Assembly (NCBI RefSeq): GCF_035712445.1 | Contig: NZ_DASTAT010000081.1 | Span: forward strand, 1-64,000 | DNA: 64,000 nt | Source: Oligoflexus sp. | Lineage (GTDB): Bacteria; Bdellovibrionota_B; Oligoflexia; Oligoflexales; Oligoflexaceae | Direction: 5' to 3' | In this document: one piece after another, positions 8,126-16,515 of the stretch | How positions within the stretch are numbered: the stretch's first letter is position 1 | How the letters are laid out: each line of letters begins with the position of its first letter | Notes under the pieces: generated by a model | What the model was told of the DNA's origin: nothing | Seen by the model: only the letters and a program-made list of their open reading frames with translations | Databases searched by the model: none | Translations under genes and position numbers: made by a program

Positions 8126-8707
8126 ATGAACAAGATCACCCGTGAAGACTGCGAACCCATATCCAACCTCACGATTTTCCGCGCCATCTCTTCTGGTCTT
8201 CTTCTTCTTGCGCTTGCAGCCCTCTTCATCGTCCCTCCCGTGTTGGATTTTAGAGCTACACTTCAGGAAGGACGCAATCTGACCCCGGAGCAAACTGACG
8301 ATTATCAGAGGCTGGTGGCCAATCCAACAGACATCGCAATCTCCATGGCCGCCCACAAAATGCTCGAGCGGCCTGACATTGCAGCAATCTATGTTCAGCG
8401 CGGTAAAGAAGATTGGCCTGAATACAAGGTGTCGCTTCGCAAAGATGTATCTCCAGTGGACATCAGTCCATCTGCAAATATTGAAATGAAAGGCTTTCAA
8501 GTCCAAATCAACTACATTGCCAACAATAAAGTTGAACTCTGGAAAGTCTTTAACTTCATTAAATCAATCGGCTGCTTCATGTTTGGGTTGATAATTCTGT
8601 TTTTCCTGCACGATGCTGGACTGAAAACCTGGAGGAATTGGACCCGGAGCCCCGCCCCTCCCGCCAATGATCAGGCCCCCTCACCCGGGATTCGAGTTGT
8701 ACGGTGA
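8126..8707 (+). CDS. Two-pass membrane protein of unknown function
   Basis: A 193-aa protein with a good start (GGAGG, then ATG at 8126). Transmembrane segments lie near residues 19-40 (AISSGLLLLALAALFIVPPV) and 143-162 (SIGCFMFGLIILFFL). The roughly 100 residues between them are soluble and mixed, probably periplasmic. The C-terminus is Pro-rich. No family recognised. Its end overlaps the end of the convergent gene at 8681. Confidence 0.65.
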   Translation: MNKITREDCEPISNLTIFRAISSGLLLLALAALFIVPPVLDFRATLQEGRNLTPEQTDDYQRLVANPTDIAISMAAHKMLERPDIAAIYVQRGKEDWPEYKVSLRKDVSPVDISPSANIEMKGFQVQINYIANNKVELWKVFNFIKSIGCFMFGLIILFFLHDAGLKTWRNWTRSPAPPANDQAPSPGIRVVR

Positions 8708-8965
8708 GCTAATGCGGGGCGGCGGTAGCTCATTTACACATCTTGCCAAGGGTCGCGCGTTAATCTTCGTGGATTTTCGTTTACTCCTATCAACTTTCAT
8801 TGATTTCCGTCGATTTTCGTTTACTGACGTCGATCGGCACTGAGGACAGGGTTCTGCCGCGAAAACGGCCAGTGACATTACTCCGCAGATACCGCACGTA
8901 GCATGAATCTCAATGGCCTCGACCAGCCTCGACACCTGACTCTCATTCCATTTCTGACGTTTCAT
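8681..8965 (-). CDS. Small zinc-finger-like basic protein
   Basis: A 94-aa protein with GAGG seven bases before the ATG at 8965. CGICG and CPQC near residues 24-40 form a probable zinc ribbon. The middle is very basic with an imperfect repeat (NENRRKSMK / SKRKSTK), reflecting two copies of a GATTTTCGTTTACT element in the DNA near 8771 and 8812. Possibly nucleic-acid binding; function unknown. The 27-base overlap with the convergent neighbour leaves some doubt. Confidence 0.45.
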   Translation of the reverse strand: MKRQKWNESQVSRLVEAIEIHATCGICGVMSLAVFAAEPCPQCRSTSVNENRRKSMKVDRSKRKSTKINARPLARCVNELPPPRISSPYNSNPG

Positions 8966-9347
8966 AAGACATCCTCTTGATCAGCGTTTGGCCCGACATT
9001 ATCCGGCGCCCTGCGCGTGGGCCAGTGACATCGCTCTGGATAGGATGTCACCCGAAAGGAAGGGACGGCGGCGGGAGCCCCGTCGCAAATCTTGCCAAGG
9101 ATTCTTCGCTTCCTTTCGCCGATTGGGCCAGAAGAGGATCGGAACGGACCGGATGCGCTCCAAAGCGGCAAAAGCGCCTACGCGTAAAGAACCGGCGTTT
9201 GGCTTATCCTGCACTAGCCCACTCGAGGCCCGAAAAATTGCGATCCAGCTGTCTCGCATCAGCCCTGCCTTTTTGTTGGGCTTGACCAACAACCGCCGAA
9301 GAAGTGCCCACTGGCTTGAAAACAACCCCTTGGTAGTCCAAATAAGC
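8966..9347. other. Upstream region of the EVE/PLD pair
   Basis: No supported gene. Several open frames on both strands overlap here, but none has a ribosome binding site or a recognisable product. The rightmost part becomes AT-rich toward the palindrome at 9348. Confidence 0.4.
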
Positions 9348-9380
9348 GTAATTTTAAAATTACTAGAATTACCAAATTAC
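9348..9380. promoter_or_regulatory. AT-rich palindrome upstream of the EVE/PLD operon
   Basis: GTAATTTTAAAATTAC (9348-9363) is a perfect 16-bp palindrome. Two more copies of its half-site (AATTAC) follow, ending at 9372 and 9380. The cluster ends about 40 bases before the start codon, a good position for an operator overlapping the promoter. Confidence 0.6.
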
Positions 9381-9419
9381 ATCGTATACACAAAGCAGTC
9401 GCTGAAGAGGAGTATTGCG

Positions 9420-10055
9420 ATGGCTCGATATTTTCTGAATCTGTTTTCCCCGGAAACCTGGAATGCCTTTAAGGCCGGTAATAGTGACACTACCGGGTTT
9501 AGTATGTCTCGCGAAACCCGCGCCAAATACCTTGTTCCGGGCGATCGCTTCATCTGCTATTTGACGAAGGAAAGTAAGTTTGTCGGTGTTCTCGAGATCG
9601 TCTCATCAAGCTTCATCGAGGCCAAAGATATAGGCTGGGGCGAGGGTTCCTATCCTGTTCGATTTCGCGTGAAACCGTTGGTAATCCTCGAGAGCGGCAC
9701 AGAGGTCCCAGTAAAAGATCTCCTCCCAAGGCTGCTTGAGTATCAAGCTCTTACCCATAAAAACAGATGGTCATCAATGTTTCGCGGAAGCCTTAAGAGG
9801 TTCAGCGACACGGACGGTCAAACTCTTGAAGAAATGATTCGCGACGTTTCCGGAGGGAAACGGATCTCACGTCCCCTTGCAGCACAGGAACCGTTGACGT
9901 CGCCGTCTGCACCAAAAGTCAGCGATGAAGCTTCAGAAATCCAAAGACGCCTCAAAAAGCTGAAAGAGATGAACGACGCTGGCAAGATATCGCGAGAAGC
10001 ATTCAGGCGCCACGAGGATCGCCTGATCAATGAGTACCTCAGCCTGCCTGATTAA
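9420..10055 (+). CDS. EVE-domain protein with C-terminal SHOCT-like domain
   Basis: A 211-aa protein; the ATG at 9420 is preceded by AGGAG. Residues 1-110 match an EVE/PUA-like domain: ARYFLNLFSPETW, then GFSMSRETRAKYLVPGDRF, then YLTKESKFVGVLEIVSSSF. EVE domains read modified bases in DNA or RNA and are often parts of modification-dependent restriction systems (family knowledge). Residues about 170-205 (EIQRRLKKLKEMNDAGKISR) look like a SHOCT domain, a short C-terminal oligomerisation or targeting module. The linker is Ser/Pro-rich. The PLD-family gene follows 9 bases later, so they are almost certainly one operon. I infer a sensor plus nuclease arrangement. Confidence 0.75.
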   Translation: MARYFLNLFSPETWNAFKAGNSDTTGFSMSRETRAKYLVPGDRFICYLTKESKFVGVLEIVSSSFIEAKDIGWGEGSYPVRFRVKPLVILESGTEVPVKDLLPRLLEYQALTHKNRWSSMFRGSLKRFSDTDGQTLEEMIRDVSGGKRISRPLAAQEPLTSPSAPKVSDEASEIQRRLKKLKEMNDAGKISREAFRRHEDRLINEYLSLPD

Positions 10056-10064
10056 TTAAGTTCA

Positions 10065-11522
10065 TTGAAGCACGCAAAAAAACATTACGTCGATGGAAGT
10101 CGAACGTTATCAGAACCAAGGTCCACGGAAGTATACATGGATTTTATCGCGAACGTCGCCAATGGAAAATATTTCATGAATCTCGTCGCTAATCTAGCGC
10201 GTTTTGACATTAGCGAGGTGTTATGCGCCGTGGCGTATGCCCAAAGAAAGATGGAAATTTTCGACTACTGCCATCAGAATTCAATCAAACTGAAATTTTG
10301 GGGCAGATATGATCACACTGTCCCCGTGTCGACCATGATCCTGGAGTCATTCATCAATCGAAGCTCTGATCTATACAGGTGCTATCTCGTCAAAGAACTT
10401 TTCCACCCTAAAGTATACTGGTTTCGGGGTTATGGCGCCTATATAGGTTCCGCTAACATCGGCGACAAGGCTTGGTTCAACAACGTGGAAGCGGGACTCT
10501 TCCTGACAGAAGATGATTTGCTGCAAACAGGTATGGGAAACGAGCTTGAGAATTTTTTCGCGTACCTGTCGAAGCCTTCTGTTTCAACCATGCTTAACAG
10601 CGACATATTGAAGGAAATCAAGCAGCAGGAAGCAAGGTATTCTGAGGAAAGAAAGCAGCTCGATGCAAAGGCACAGGACCGTGTTTCGCTTATCCCTGAC
10701 TTCAGACCAGAAATCCTGACGGAAAAAAAGTCATCAGAACGTCGAAAAGATGAGTTCCTGAAGGAATGGAACGCGACGCTTAACATCATTCGCGAAGTAG
10801 CAGCTGAGGTCATAAAAGACGAGAATCGCCCCAGCTGGATTCCCAAGGACATTCCTGCTGGCGTTCAGGTAGATCAATTTCTCCACTCCTTTTATTATGC
10901 CCGAACCCGTGCAACTGAAGGTCGTAACAAATATCTCTACGAGGAACACTTTGAAAAGAACAAAGGTTCGGTAAAAAATGCTCTGTTACGCGAAATGTCC
11001 TGGTGGAAAAGTACAAAGACAGGGCCTGTCGGCGAAGAAAGCTTTATCAAAGACCGATCTCCCCGGCTCAAAGAGCTACTGAGCAAGGAGAAAGTCGCAA
11101 GGTTAACCGAGACAGAATTCATAGAACTATGTTCGCTTTTCCACGCATTCAACAACGTTTCGAGGTATTTCCCGCCCAGAGATCTTGGCCTATCGGGCAA
11201 GGATGCCACTCTCGAAATTAAAAAGCCTTTGGCTGCGAGATTGGTCTATAATTCTATCGCATCCAACGGTCTCAAAGTCCCAGAGATCCTGTATTTTGTG
11301 CTTTATGGAGGGCCGACTGAGCAGGTCGTTCATCGTCTCTATGAAGCATGGAATAATAAGGAGTACCGTATCCCGAGATTCGGCCGCAGCTGTTATGGTG
11401 AGCTGGTCGGCTGGGCATTGCCTGAACATTATCCACCTCGCAACGATAGAACCAACAAGGCACTTCGAGGTCTCGGCTATGATGTGGTGGTATGGAACCC
11501 ATCAGCAACCGATGGAGAATGA
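10065..11522 (+). CDS. PLD-family (single HKD) putative nuclease, partner of the EVE protein
   Basis: A 485-aa protein from a TTG at 10065, or 461 aa from an ATG at 10137 (GGA seven bases upstream). Neither start is decisive; the TTG lies 9 bases from the upstream stop. Around residue 115 the motif FHPKVYWFRGYGAYIGSAN has the HxK...GSxN spacing of the phospholipase D superfamily, but the usual Asp at position 8 of the motif is Arg. Only one HKD half is present, so a dimer would be needed, as in PLD-type endonucleases. The middle (residues 185-230) is a charged coiled coil. The long C-terminal part is unfamiliar. Next to an EVE reader this suggests modification-dependent DNA or RNA cleavage, possibly anti-phage; that is inference. 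Confidence 0.65.
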   Translation: MKHAKKHYVDGSRTLSEPRSTEVYMDFIANVANGKYFMNLVANLARFDISEVLCAVAYAQRKMEIFDYCHQNSIKLKFWGRYDHTVPVSTMILESFINRSSDLYRCYLVKELFHPKVYWFRGYGAYIGSANIGDKAWFNNVEAGLFLTEDDLLQTGMGNELENFFAYLSKPSVSTMLNSDILKEIKQQEARYSEERKQLDAKAQDRVSLIPDFRPEILTEKKSSERRKDEFLKEWNATLNIIREVAAEVIKDENRPSWIPKDIPAGVQVDQFLHSFYYARTRATEGRNKYLYEEHFEKNKGSVKNALLREMSWWKSTKTGPVGEESFIKDRSPRLKELLSKEKVARLTETEFIELCSLFHAFNNVSRYFPPRDLGLSGKDATLEIKKPLAARLVYNSIASNGLKVPEILYFVLYGGPTEQVVHRLYEAWNNKEYRIPRFGRSCYGELVGWALPEHYPPRNDRTNKALRGLGYDVVVWNPSATDGE

Positions 11523-11614
11523 TCAAGGAAATATGGCAAGCAGTTTGCGTCCAACAGACCGAAGCCAGGACAAGCCTTGACGCTCGTCCCGGCAGATCCT
11601 TGCACTGACGCTAT

Positions 11615-12283
11615 TTAGGATGGTGGGCTTTGCCCGTGAACCGGGGATTCTGCCTCGGGGGGTATACCGCTATCTTCCCCGAGAGTTCTCCTGGCTCGCT
11701 TTGTAGCGAGGCCCTTCGCGACCCTCCTCGCTTCCTTTTCCAGGTAGGCGTCTCTATATTCTGGATCCTCCTGCATCTTGCGCTCGTGCTCCAGTTTTCG
11801 CGCCGCCTTTCTCTCCTCGTTCTCCTGTTCCCTTTTGATCCGCCGTTCCCGTTCCTTTTCGCGTCGTTCGGCTTCTCTTTCCTCGCGTTCCCTTTCCTCC
11901 CTCTCGCGCCGTTTTTTGGCCTCTATCTTTTTCTGCTGGGCTTCGTCCGGAGCCAGCATAGGAATAGTGACCTTCATGAAGTGGGCTGGCTTATAGGCAA
12001 TGTAATACGGGGAGCCTTTTTTGCGACTTTCCGGGATCAGCTCGTCGGGCACTGCTGCGATCAATCCTCCTTCATCAAGAGTAACCTCCTCAATCCGTTC
12101 GTAATCTCCAGTCCAGAGTGCCACCTTCTCCTCGTGATCGGTGTATTCCAGGGTGAGGTAAACATTCACCGCCTTTACCCGGACATTGAGAGGGAGATTT
12201 TCACGCACCTGACGGAGGGCCGTTGCTGCGAGGATCGCGCGATCCCCCTTGGCCCGGCATTTCTTATCAATAACAATTCTCAT
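11615..12283 (-). CDS. Hypothetical protein with long Arg/Glu coiled coil
   Basis: About 223 aa from the ATG at 12283 (MRIVIDKKCRAKGDRAIL). A longer frame to 12466 is open but has no clear ribosome binding site. Residues 1-110 look like an alpha/beta domain. About residues 115-195 are a single highly charged helix (KKIEAKKRREREEREREE and onward), then a basic tail. No family recognised. Charged single helices of this kind are common spacers or RNA-binding segments. Confidence 0.55.
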   Translation of the reverse strand: MRIVIDKKCRAKGDRAILAATALRQVRENLPLNVRVKAVNVYLTLEYTDHEEKVALWTGDYERIEEVTLDEGGLIAAVPDELIPESRKKGSPYYIAYKPAHFMKVTIPMLAPDEAQQKKIEAKKRREREEREREEREAERREKERERRIKREQENEERKAARKLEHERKMQEDPEYRDAYLEKEARRVAKGLATKRARRTLGEDSGIPPEAESPVHGQSPPS

Positions 12284-12498
12284 GACAAAAAAACTTTCTG
12301 GCAGAAAAAATTCTGGATGGGCAGGAGCATAGCACGCGTCAGCCATCGAATCATCTCTCTCGATCCGGGAAGACGAGGCTCGGGTTAAATGGGACGATCG
12401 CGCCCAAAATGCCATAGTCTTTTCCTGGTGTTTACTCCGTCGGCTGAAGGAGGTGGACCCGTTCAAGTTCGGAACTCGACGTTTTGGAGGGCCCTTGC

Positions 12499-12963
12499 AT
12501 GGACTATGAACGCGTATACGGAATCAAACGATTTCCAAAAGTAACCCCACCGTTTCGGCCCAAGCCGAGTGAGAGAGATTACAAAGAGATCGGGGACTAC
12601 AATGTCCCCCCTTTCAATGACGACAGGAGATTGTCAGGTCTCGACGATCTTGAAACAGCGATAGCAATCGACCGTCAGGAGTCTGGACAGATGTTCGATG
12701 GGGCGCTTCTCTATGAAGTGCTTGAGAAGAAGCCGGATGGAACAGTCGAAATCTGGGAGTATGAGCATGAGGTCAAATTTGAGCTGAAGCGCGTTCGGAA
12801 GGTTGACAAGGTGATAACGGAAGCCTGTCACCTCTGTGGGACGAATGTTGCGGCCTGGACCAGATGCGAAAGGATTTCCGACTGTCCAAATTGCCGCAAA
12901 GCAACCAGCCATGTCCAGTGTCTTAAATGCGAGCACGAGATTGAAAGTGAACTCCTGAACTAA
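12499..12963 (+). CDS. Hypothetical zinc-ribbon protein
   Basis: A 154-aa protein. The ATG at 12499 has GGAGG eight bases upstream. The last 45 residues hold a string of Cys pairs (CHLCG, CPNC, CLKC), giving one or two zinc ribbons. The N-terminal half is acidic and Pro-rich. It is the first of three same-strand genes (12499, 12995, 13480) with similar spacing and Cys-containing products. Function unknown. Confidence 0.6.
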   Translation: MDYERVYGIKRFPKVTPPFRPKPSERDYKEIGDYNVPPFNDDRRLSGLDDLETAIAIDRQESGQMFDGALLYEVLEKKPDGTVEIWEYEHEVKFELKRVRKVDKVITEACHLCGTNVAAWTRCERISDCPNCRKATSHVQCLKCEHEIESELLN

Positions 12964-12994
12964 AATCACGCAACCCAAAGCCTAAGGATAAATC

Positions 12995-13441
12995 ATGGAG
13001 ACATGTGCAAGATGCGGAGCCATCGAATTTGAAGGCAAGGACTTCATGGAAGTTAAAATGCCGCTTTTTTCGCTTCGTAGCGAAAAAGCCCGGCTTTGGC
13101 CGGAGCATATTCTGAAGGTATTTGCCCTGCAGGCCGCCGGCAATGAAATATCCGCGAGTTCGATGTGGCTCGCGGTCTACCTCGCCAGTCATACCTGCTT
13201 TCATGCCCCTTCAGGCGATGGCTATATTGCTCTGAAAGCGCGACGAACATTCACTGAGATCAAAAGCCTCGGGATGACAGAAGAAGGTATCAAGCGTGCG
13301 CTGGATGAACTCTATGCTTTGGAGTTCGGCAAACTAGGAAAGGATTTCTATGTCTGTTTCTCCGACGAGTTTCTTGAGCAGGAACTGCCTGAGTATCGGG
13401 CAGATCTGAAAGCAAGATGGATGCAGGAAATGAGCGAGTGA
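12995..13441 (+). CDS. Hypothetical protein with N-terminal CxxC
   Basis: A 148-aa protein with AAGGA upstream of the ATG. It begins METCARCG, a single zinc knuckle. The remainder is helical (ILKVFALQAAGNEISASSMW and onward) and could contain a winged helix around residues 60-110 (LKARRTFTEIKSLGMTEEGI). No confident family. Likely co-transcribed with its neighbours. Confidence 0.55.
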   Translation: METCARCGAIEFEGKDFMEVKMPLFSLRSEKARLWPEHILKVFALQAAGNEISASSMWLAVYLASHTCFHAPSGDGYIALKARRTFTEIKSLGMTEEGIKRALDELYALEFGKLGKDFYVCFSDEFLEQELPEYRADLKARWMQEMSE

Positions 13442-13479
13442 TGGAAACGATCAAGTCAACCTAAACAGCGGAGCATGCC

Positions 13480-13995
13480 ATGAGAGAAGCTAACCTTGAA
13501 TTTCTTGAATGGATGGAAAAGCAGGGCATTTCCTTCGAGACGGGCGGACATCAGTTTGAGCGGATCTTTGACCATCTGCACCTCCGCGAGTGGAATACGT
13601 CAGTCGAAGCGGTATGGGCTCTCCTCAACCACGACTTCGAGCAATATATGGCTCTGCGGTTTTCCTGGATACTTTCCCCAGGCCAGATCAAGGCTATTGT
13701 GAAGATGTATCATGAGCTTCAAAGCAAGGACTCACACATTCATGGCTACTACTCAGACCAGCTTGTGCTCGATAGGGACGGGGCTTTTCATCAGACTGCC
13801 AAGGCCCTTGGCTGCCAGGGCATAACCACCAAGGGCAGACGCTGCGGCAATAGCCTTGTCGCAAACCCGGAGCAGACATTTCTTAACTGCGGTGCGTTTA
13901 TAGAAGGAGTGGATGTTCCGGCTGGAAGTCTTTTCCGGTGGTTTTGTGAGCATCATGAGCATCAGAGGAATGAGCTTCGCCCTGGCCCAAACTAA
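13480..13995 (+). CDS. Hypothetical protein with CQGxTxxGxxC zinc-binding motif
   Basis: A 171-aa protein. Residues about 111-160 contain CQGITTKGRRCGNSL, then CGAF and WFCEHHEHQ, a pattern found in small zinc-binding domains at the ends of many phage and plasmid proteins (GLTKKGxxC...CxxH type). The N-terminal part is helical with no catalytic motif. Ends the three-gene zinc-ribbon cluster. The following intergenic region carries iteron-like sequences. Confidence 0.6.
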   Translation: MREANLEFLEWMEKQGISFETGGHQFERIFDHLHLREWNTSVEAVWALLNHDFEQYMALRFSWILSPGQIKAIVKMYHELQSKDSHIHGYYSDQLVLDRDGAFHQTAKALGCQGITTKGRRCGNSLVANPEQTFLNCGAFIEGVDVPAGSLFRWFCEHHEHQRNELRPGPN

Positions 13996-14239
13996 CCCGG
14001 ACGCGGCGTTCGTATTTGCACTTCTCAGCACTCGTCTTCAGAAACTGATCGTTATCTTATAGTTCACTGATAGTTTTCTGATGCTTCTTTCAGCCTTTTC
14101 CCTGCACGTTTCCGAACATTACCTAGCAAAATCGCTACCTATCTTTGCATGAAATTGAATTTTAATTGATTAAGAGAGCCGATGATGAAACGATATTAGT
14201 GTCTAAGAACACAAAATACGTCTCACGCACGGTGCCGAT
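13996..14239. promoter_or_regulatory. Promoter/origin-like region upstream of parA-rep
   Basis: A 244-base AT-rich spacer. CTGATCGTTATC (14045-14056) and CTGATAGTTTTCTGAT (14067-14082) are reverse-complement versions of the GATCAGAAAAC repeats found inside the downstream rep gene. This makes it a candidate operator or origin site for that Rep or ParA protein. Confidence 0.55.
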
Positions 14240-15238
14240 ATGACCAAAGACAAGAAGATCAAGACGAAGATCCCCTCTTTTCGCGAACATCTTTTTACGC
14301 CGAATCAACTTGTCGATCTCACTGGTCTCTCCCGATCCACAGTTTGGAGAAAGGCTATGCCCGTTCGCCAAGGGGCTACAGGTGCCAAGACCGAGCTTTC
14401 GTGGGAAGATCTGGTTGAGCTGTATAAAGTGGCGGGTCGAAAACGTCGCGAAAGTGACAATAAGATTCTGGTCTTTGGCAACCTCAAAGGCGGAGTGGGA
14501 AAGTCTTCTCTCTCGTCGCAGGTGGCAATGCGCGCAAGCTCGCTTGGCCATAAGACTCTTCTGATTGATCTTGACCCACAGGCGCATGCGAGCATGGCTC
14601 TTGGCTTCAGCAACCTCGATGAAGATACGCCTACAATCATGGATTGTCTCATTGGCAAAGGCTCTGAGAAGCTGCCAATCAGCGACGTTATTCAAGAGGT
14701 CACCCCGTTCCTGTCGATCATTCCTGCCAACCTCTCTCTGAACTTCCTTGAAATTAAGCTGCAGCCGGACCACCGGAGGGCTGAACGACTCCGCTCATTA
14801 CTCGGCCCTATCCGAGACGAGTGGGATCTGATCATTATCGACACCAATCCGTCGGCCAGCACGGTCAATATCAGCGCGTATTTGGCTGCGGATCAGCTGC
14901 TGATTGTCTGCGCCACTGACTATCTCTCTGTTACCGGCCTGCGGCAGCTGTTCGAGATCCTGAAGGATCTTCAGGGCGACTTCGAGGACTTTGCTCCCGA
15001 TATCAAGGTTGTTCCGAACCTGTTCGATGTACGCGAAGCCATGGCTCAGACGAGCCTTGGTACGCTTAGGCAGAGCTATGGCGACTACCTTTCCAATACG
15101 GTCGTGCGGAAGAATGTTGACCTCAAAGAAGCACAGAGCCTCGCCCAGGCCGTGTGGCTTTATAACCGCAAATCGCCCGCGAGCGAGGATATTGTCTCCC
15201 TCACCGATGAGCTGCTGGCCGATGGAGCGCGTCAATGA
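14240..15238 (+). CDS. parA: ParA-family ATPase with N-terminal helix-turn-helix
   Basis: A 332-aa protein. Residues 17-40 form a MerR-like helix-turn-helix (FTPNQLVDLTGLSRSTVW). The ATPase follows from residue 75 with a deviant Walker A (KGGVGKSS), then LLIDLDPQAHAS and DLIIIDTNPS. This long type Ia form (SopA/RepA-like) normally both drives plasmid partition and represses its own operon through the N-terminal domain. The stop overlaps the ATG of the rep-like gene by 4 bases, so ParA and its partner are made together. No separate ParB lies in this operon; the Rep-like protein may fill that role or act only in replication. Confidence 0.85.
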   Translation: MTKDKKIKTKIPSFREHLFTPNQLVDLTGLSRSTVWRKAMPVRQGATGAKTELSWEDLVELYKVAGRKRRESDNKILVFGNLKGGVGKSSLSSQVAMRASSLGHKTLLIDLDPQAHASMALGFSNLDEDTPTIMDCLIGKGSEKLPISDVIQEVTPFLSIIPANLSLNFLEIKLQPDHRRAERLRSLLGPIRDEWDLIIIDTNPSASTVNISAYLAADQLLIVCATDYLSVTGLRQLFEILKDLQGDFEDFAPDIKVVPNLFDVREAMAQTSLGTLRQSYGDYLSNTVVRKNVDLKEAQSLAQAVWLYNRKSPASEDIVSLTDELLADGARQ

Positions 15239-16515
15239 CCATCAAAACACGGGAACCTGATGATCGCTTCAAGGCTCAGGTCCCTGACTTCAAACTGAAG
15301 ACGCGGTCCAAGTACCGCACCTGGAGGGGCGACCCGGACCAGGAGCCGCCGATCGTGGTCCCCATGGAGGGAGCGCCTGAAGCAGTGGCACCGGCAGAAC
15401 CGCAATCACTCCCAAAGGCTCAGGAACCATCAGAAAACGATCAGAAAACAGTCAGCAATCAATCTGAAAACGACCAGATAACGAAGGTTAAACCATCAGA
15501 TAACGACCAGAAATATATCAGTGAACGATCAGAAAACGATCAAACAAAAGTCGTTTCGTCAGATAACGGCCAGAAAACTATCAGCAAACTGTCAGCCAAA
15601 GCATCAGTGAGCGATAAGAAAGCCACAAGAGAACGATCAGAAAACGATCAGAGAACAACCAGAACAATTGCGTCTGATCGACTTAGCTACTCGTCGCTTG
15701 TAGGGCTTCAAAAAATGCTGGTGGATTACTATTACGAGTCCATTCAGGCAAATGGCGGTGAGGTTACTCACGAGATCAGGTCAAAGGATCTTCAGGAGCT
15801 GACAGGAAGCAGCCCACAGACGATTATTGATGCCAATTATCAGCTGGCAAAAAGAGGGTATATTCATCGCGCAGAGCGCAAGGATGGACGTGCCGGCTGG
15901 ACCAAATTCAGTATTGATCGCTCCGTCAAGGAAGAGATCCACAAACTGTTAATGATCAGGGAACGATCAGAAAACGATCAGGGAACGATCAGAAAACTAT
16001 CCGCCAAACCATCAGACAAACGATCAGATGGGGCCCCTAGTAGTAGTAGTCTTTCTTCTTACTACTCTGAAGACGTTCCAAATCAATCCACCACCCCAAC
16101 AACTACTACTGGCGAGAGCCCCCGCGGTTTGTCGACCGACTATGGATGGACGAGCCTTATCGACATTCCGACGGAGGTATCGCATCTGATCAATGAAAGC
16201 CATCTGCGGCAGCTGGCAAGGCACGGATTCACGACAGACGACATCGAGGTGGTGCAGTCGTCGCTCGACAACCTAGCCTTTGCTCTTAACATTGGGCAGC
16301 AGTACAAGAACCCCGCTGGCCTGTTCATGGCTGCGATGAAGCGAGACGGCTACCTGTCACCGGTCGAAAGCCCTGAATTTAACCGATTGCGCGCACGGCA
16401 GTTGATGGAGGCAGACAAGGCAAGGTTTGAGGCGGCAGTCCAAAGCGAAGTTCAGCGACTGGCCCACGAGAGGGCAGATCGGAAAGGTGCCAGCCTGGAT
16501 GACGTGCCGTTCTAA
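15235..16515 (+). CDS. Putative plasmid replication initiator with in-gene iterons
   Basis: A 426-aa protein. A disordered N-terminal linker (about residues 55-140) repeats SENDQ and SDNDQ units. A winged-helix domain follows (about 143-235: LVGLQKMLVDYYYESIQ ... LQELTGSSPQTIIDANYQLA). A second SENDQ linker is followed by a C-terminal helical domain (residues 300-420). The repeats in the protein come from GATCAGAAAAC units in the DNA, also present upstream of the operon, so the gene apparently contains the binding sites of its own operon's regulator or initiator. Coupled to parA by a 4-base overlap. Replication initiator is my leading call. A ParB-like centromere-binding protein with in-gene parS sites is the main alternative. 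Confidence 0.6.
   Translation: MTIKTREPDDRFKAQVPDFKLKTRSKYRTWRGDPDQEPPIVVPMEGAPEAVAPAEPQSLPKAQEPSENDQKTVSNQSENDQITKVKPSDNDQKYISERSENDQTKVVSSDNGQKTISKLSAKASVSDKKATRERSENDQRTTRTIASDRLSYSSLVGLQKMLVDYYYESIQANGGEVTHEIRSKDLQELTGSSPQTIIDANYQLAKRGYIHRAERKDGRAGWTKFSIDRSVKEEIHKLLMIRERSENDQGTIRKLSAKPSDKRSDGAPSSSSLSSYYSEDVPNQSTTPTTTTGESPRGLSTDYGWTSLIDIPTEVSHLINESHLRQLARHGFTTDDIEVVQSSLDNLAFALNIGQQYKNPAGLFMAAMKRDGYLSPVESPEFNRLRARQLMEADKARFEAAVQSEVQRLAHERADRKGASLDDVPF
15429..15992 (+). repeat. GATCAG(A/G)(A/G)AAC array inside the rep-like gene
   Basis: Units of 11 bp, consensus GATCAGAAAAC. Clear double units at 15429-15444, 15462-15477, 15495-15510, 15517-15543, 15559-15573, 15635-15651, and a tight run at 15954-15992 where four units follow head to tail. 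Spacing of 11 bp places successive copies on one DNA face. Every full unit contains GATC, a possible adenine-methylation site. Confidence 0.8.

Noticed and set aside
8988..9419. Upstream extension of the EVE protein frame
   Set aside because: The EVE domain starts exactly at the ATG at 9420 after AGGAG; the extension is Arg/Ala/Pro-rich shadow sequence.
11630..12388. Plus-strand frame opposite the coiled-coil gene
   Set aside because: A Phe/Leu/Ser-rich shadow of an Arg/Glu-rich coding strand, a common artefact that mimics a membrane protein.
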